Positions 62,826 through 64,000 of a stretch of 64,000 nucleotides of DNA are shown in pieces. Position 1 is the stretch's first letter, and the number at the start of each line of letters is the position of its first letter. This DNA is from an uncultured Victivallales bacterium. GTDB taxonomy: Bacteria; Verrucomicrobiota; Lentisphaeria; Oligosphaerales; JAFGRS01. The notes below the pieces were generated by a model. That model was not told the DNA's origin. It saw nothing but the letters and a program-made list of their open reading frames with translations, and did no database searches. The DNA is taken from NCBI GenBank assembly GCA_903837355.1, contig CAILUI010000249.1, positions 62,001-126,000 of the forward strand, read 5' to 3'. A program made the translations under genes and the position numbers.

Positions 62826-63386
62826 CTACGGCTTCTCGGCCTTGCGCTCCTTACGCTCCTGACGCTGCTCCCGCGGCTGCGTCCCTTCGCGGGCCGCCTT
62901 CATCTCCTCGATCGAGATCGTGCCGTCGCCATCCTTGTCCGCCCGTTCGAGCAGCTTCTTGAAGGCCTCCTCGCCGCGGGGGAACTCGTCGGCAGTGATC
63001 TTGCCGTCGCCGTTCTTGTCCCACTGCGCCGGTCCAGCCTCCGCGCCGCCGGCAGCCGCTCCGCCGCGCTTCGCCATCGCCGCCCGCAGGGCGCCGCCAA
63101 ACACCGCCTGCAGGTCAGCCTTCTCGAACTCCTCTTTGCTGATGTTGCCATCGGCGTTGGTGTCCATGGTCTTGAAACAGGCGGCCTTGTCCACGGTCGC
63201 CCACGCCTCCTTCATGCGCTCCTGCACCTGCGCGGCGCCCTGCCCGCCGCGACCGGCTCCAGCGCCGCCACCACCCCCACGCGGCGCAGCGGGGGCGGCG
63301 GGCGCAGCCGGCGCCGCGTCCTGAGCCCACCCCAGCGGCGACACCGACAGCGCGGCCACCGACAGCACGACCATCATCTTCTTCAT
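62826..63386 (-). CDS. Secreted EF-hand protein
   Basis: A 186-residue exported protein. The signal peptide is residues 1-21 (ends GWAQ), followed by an Ala/Pro/Gly-rich linker (about 23-50). Three canonical EF-hand loops are present (DTNADGNISKEE, DKNGDGKITADE and DKDGDGTISIEE), so it should bind at least three calcium ions. The C-terminus is strongly basic (QRQERKERKAEK). AGGAGAAGG precedes the ATG at 63386. Such proteins are common in planctomycete-like genomes; the role is unknown, perhaps calcium buffering or binding acidic polysaccharides in the envelope. Confidence 0.85.
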   Translation of the reverse strand: MKKMMVVLSVAALSVSPLGWAQDAAPAAPAAPAAPRGGGGGAGAGRGGQGAAQVQERMKEAWATVDKAACFKTMDTNADGNISKEEFEKADLQAVFGGALRAAMAKRGGAAAGGAEAGPAQWDKNGDGKITADEFPRGEEAFKKLLERADKDGDGTISIEEMKAAREGTQPREQRQERKERKAEKP

Positions 63387-63610
63387 CGACCTTCTCCTGT
63401 GTTTCCGAACCACCCCTTGGCACCACGGTCCCGGCAGCCCTGCCACCGGTTGTATTGCCCGACAAACGGCGCCAGGTCAGGGATTATTGTGCCGCGGCAC
63501 ACAGCGTTGCCACCTCTGGAAAAGCCCTTCGCTCAGGCCATATTGGTTGGGCATTGACGGTCGACCCAACGCCAGCGGGCCCCACCCACCCAGGAGGACA
63601 GCGACAGACG

Positions 63611-64000
63611 ATGAGAACTCAGCTCGCATTCATCGGTCAGGACAGCCTGCAGGGCGTGGAGGAAGACGCCGCGTTCTGTGTGCAGCACGGCTTCGAAGGC
63701 CTCGAGTTCAACTACTGGGGGAACTTCGAGCAGCTCAGCGAGGATACCGTCCGCCGCACCGCGGACATCCTGGCCAGGTACGGCGTCAAGTGCGTCATGT
63801 TCGGACTCTGGGGCTGGAACCACCTCGCGCCCGACCCCGCGGAACGGCAGCGGGCGCACGCCATGCTGCGCCGCGCTATCGCCTTTGGCCAGATCCTCAA
63901 GGCGGACGTCCTGACCACCGGCGGCGGGGTCTACAGCGCCGTGCTCGCCGAGAACGTGGCCGAGTTCAACAAGGTGTTCCCGCCTTTCCTCCAGGACATG
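63611..64000 (+). CDS. Sugar phosphate isomerase/epimerase-like TIM barrel (3' end outside window)
   Basis: The first 130 residues of a xylose-isomerase-like (AP endonuclease family 2) TIM barrel protein, cut by the window edge. It begins MRTQLAFIGQDSLQG and contains HGFEGLEFNYWGNF and the strand ADVLTTGGGVY. AGGAGG lies 12 bases upstream. Members isomerise or epimerise sugars or cyclitols, fitting a catabolic role downstream of the transporter. The frame remains open at the last base. Confidence 0.8.
   Translation, partial: MRTQLAFIGQDSLQGVEEDAAFCVQHGFEGLEFNYWGNFEQLSEDTVRRTADILARYGVKCVMFGLWGWNHLAPDPAERQRAHAMLRRAIAFGQILKADVLTTGGGVYSAVLAENVAEFNKVFPPFLQDM

Overview
The window looks like a chromosome segment of a high-GC heterotroph specialised in complex carbohydrates, from the Planctomycetota/Lentisphaerota/Verrucomicrobiota group or a similar uncultured lineage (for example Hydrogenedentota-like). 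The placement is an inference. It rests on a DUF1549/DUF1553 + DUF1501 + PPC-domain gene set, a DUF4838 protein, a four-helix-bundle 'suffix' protein, LL-diaminopimelate aminotransferase, and many giant secreted glycosidases without SusC/SusD genes. No rRNA, tRNA, CRISPR array or intact insertion sequence was seen.

Layout. 0-12 kb: an ADP-ribosylglycohydrolase-fold protein (cut by the window edge), a GH36 alpha-galactosidase, a discoidin/six-hairpin/LamG glycosidase, a decayed GH2 gene, a four-helix-suffix gene flanked by short direct repeats, and a GH9-like enzyme. 12-18.2 kb: a four-gene minus-strand operon (DUF1549/1553, DUF1501, PPC-domain protein, small secreted protein). 18.3-24.1 kb: a subtilisin-like protease, a Cys-containing tandem-repeat secreted protein, and a divergent operon of membrane histidine kinase, sigma-54 response regulator and unknown protein. 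24.2-35.1 kb: a lower-GC GH127-like gene, a sigma-70 family factor with its promoter, a GH116-like glucosidase, a PEP/pyruvate-binding-domain protein and an SGNH hydrolase. 35.1-46.8 kb: a 1967-aa secreted multidomain protein divergent from a six-hairpin glycosidase and a DUF4838 protein. 46.8-57.1 kb: mostly non-carbohydrate genes (membrane protein, VanX-like dipeptidase, GNAT plus RLAN/ATP-grasp pair, beta-CASP nuclease, PPK2 kinase, radical SAM protein, EF-hand membrane protein). 57.4-64 kb: DapL, a sugar ABC transporter (binding protein and two permeases, no ATPase), an EF-hand secreted protein and the start of a sugar isomerase/epimerase-like gene.

The most interesting locus is 18.3-24.1 kb. 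Between the divergent repeat-protein gene and the kinase gene lie two sigma-54 (-24/-12) promoters facing outward, both of the form TGGCACG-N4-GTGCT. Between them are two palindromic sites exactly 30 bp apart, which are good candidates for the enhancer of the encoded NtrC-type regulator. The layout resembles the E. coli zraP/zraSR locus, but the divergent product is a seven-unit 'LQKRDG + GT-repeat' protein followed by a subtilase. I read this as a candidate envelope-stress or extracellular-signal system that I do not recognise.

The carbohydrate genes together suggest extracellular or periplasmic removal of galactosyl, arabinosyl, glucosyl and possibly uronosyl groups from plant- or algal-type polysaccharides, followed by uptake through an ABC transporter.
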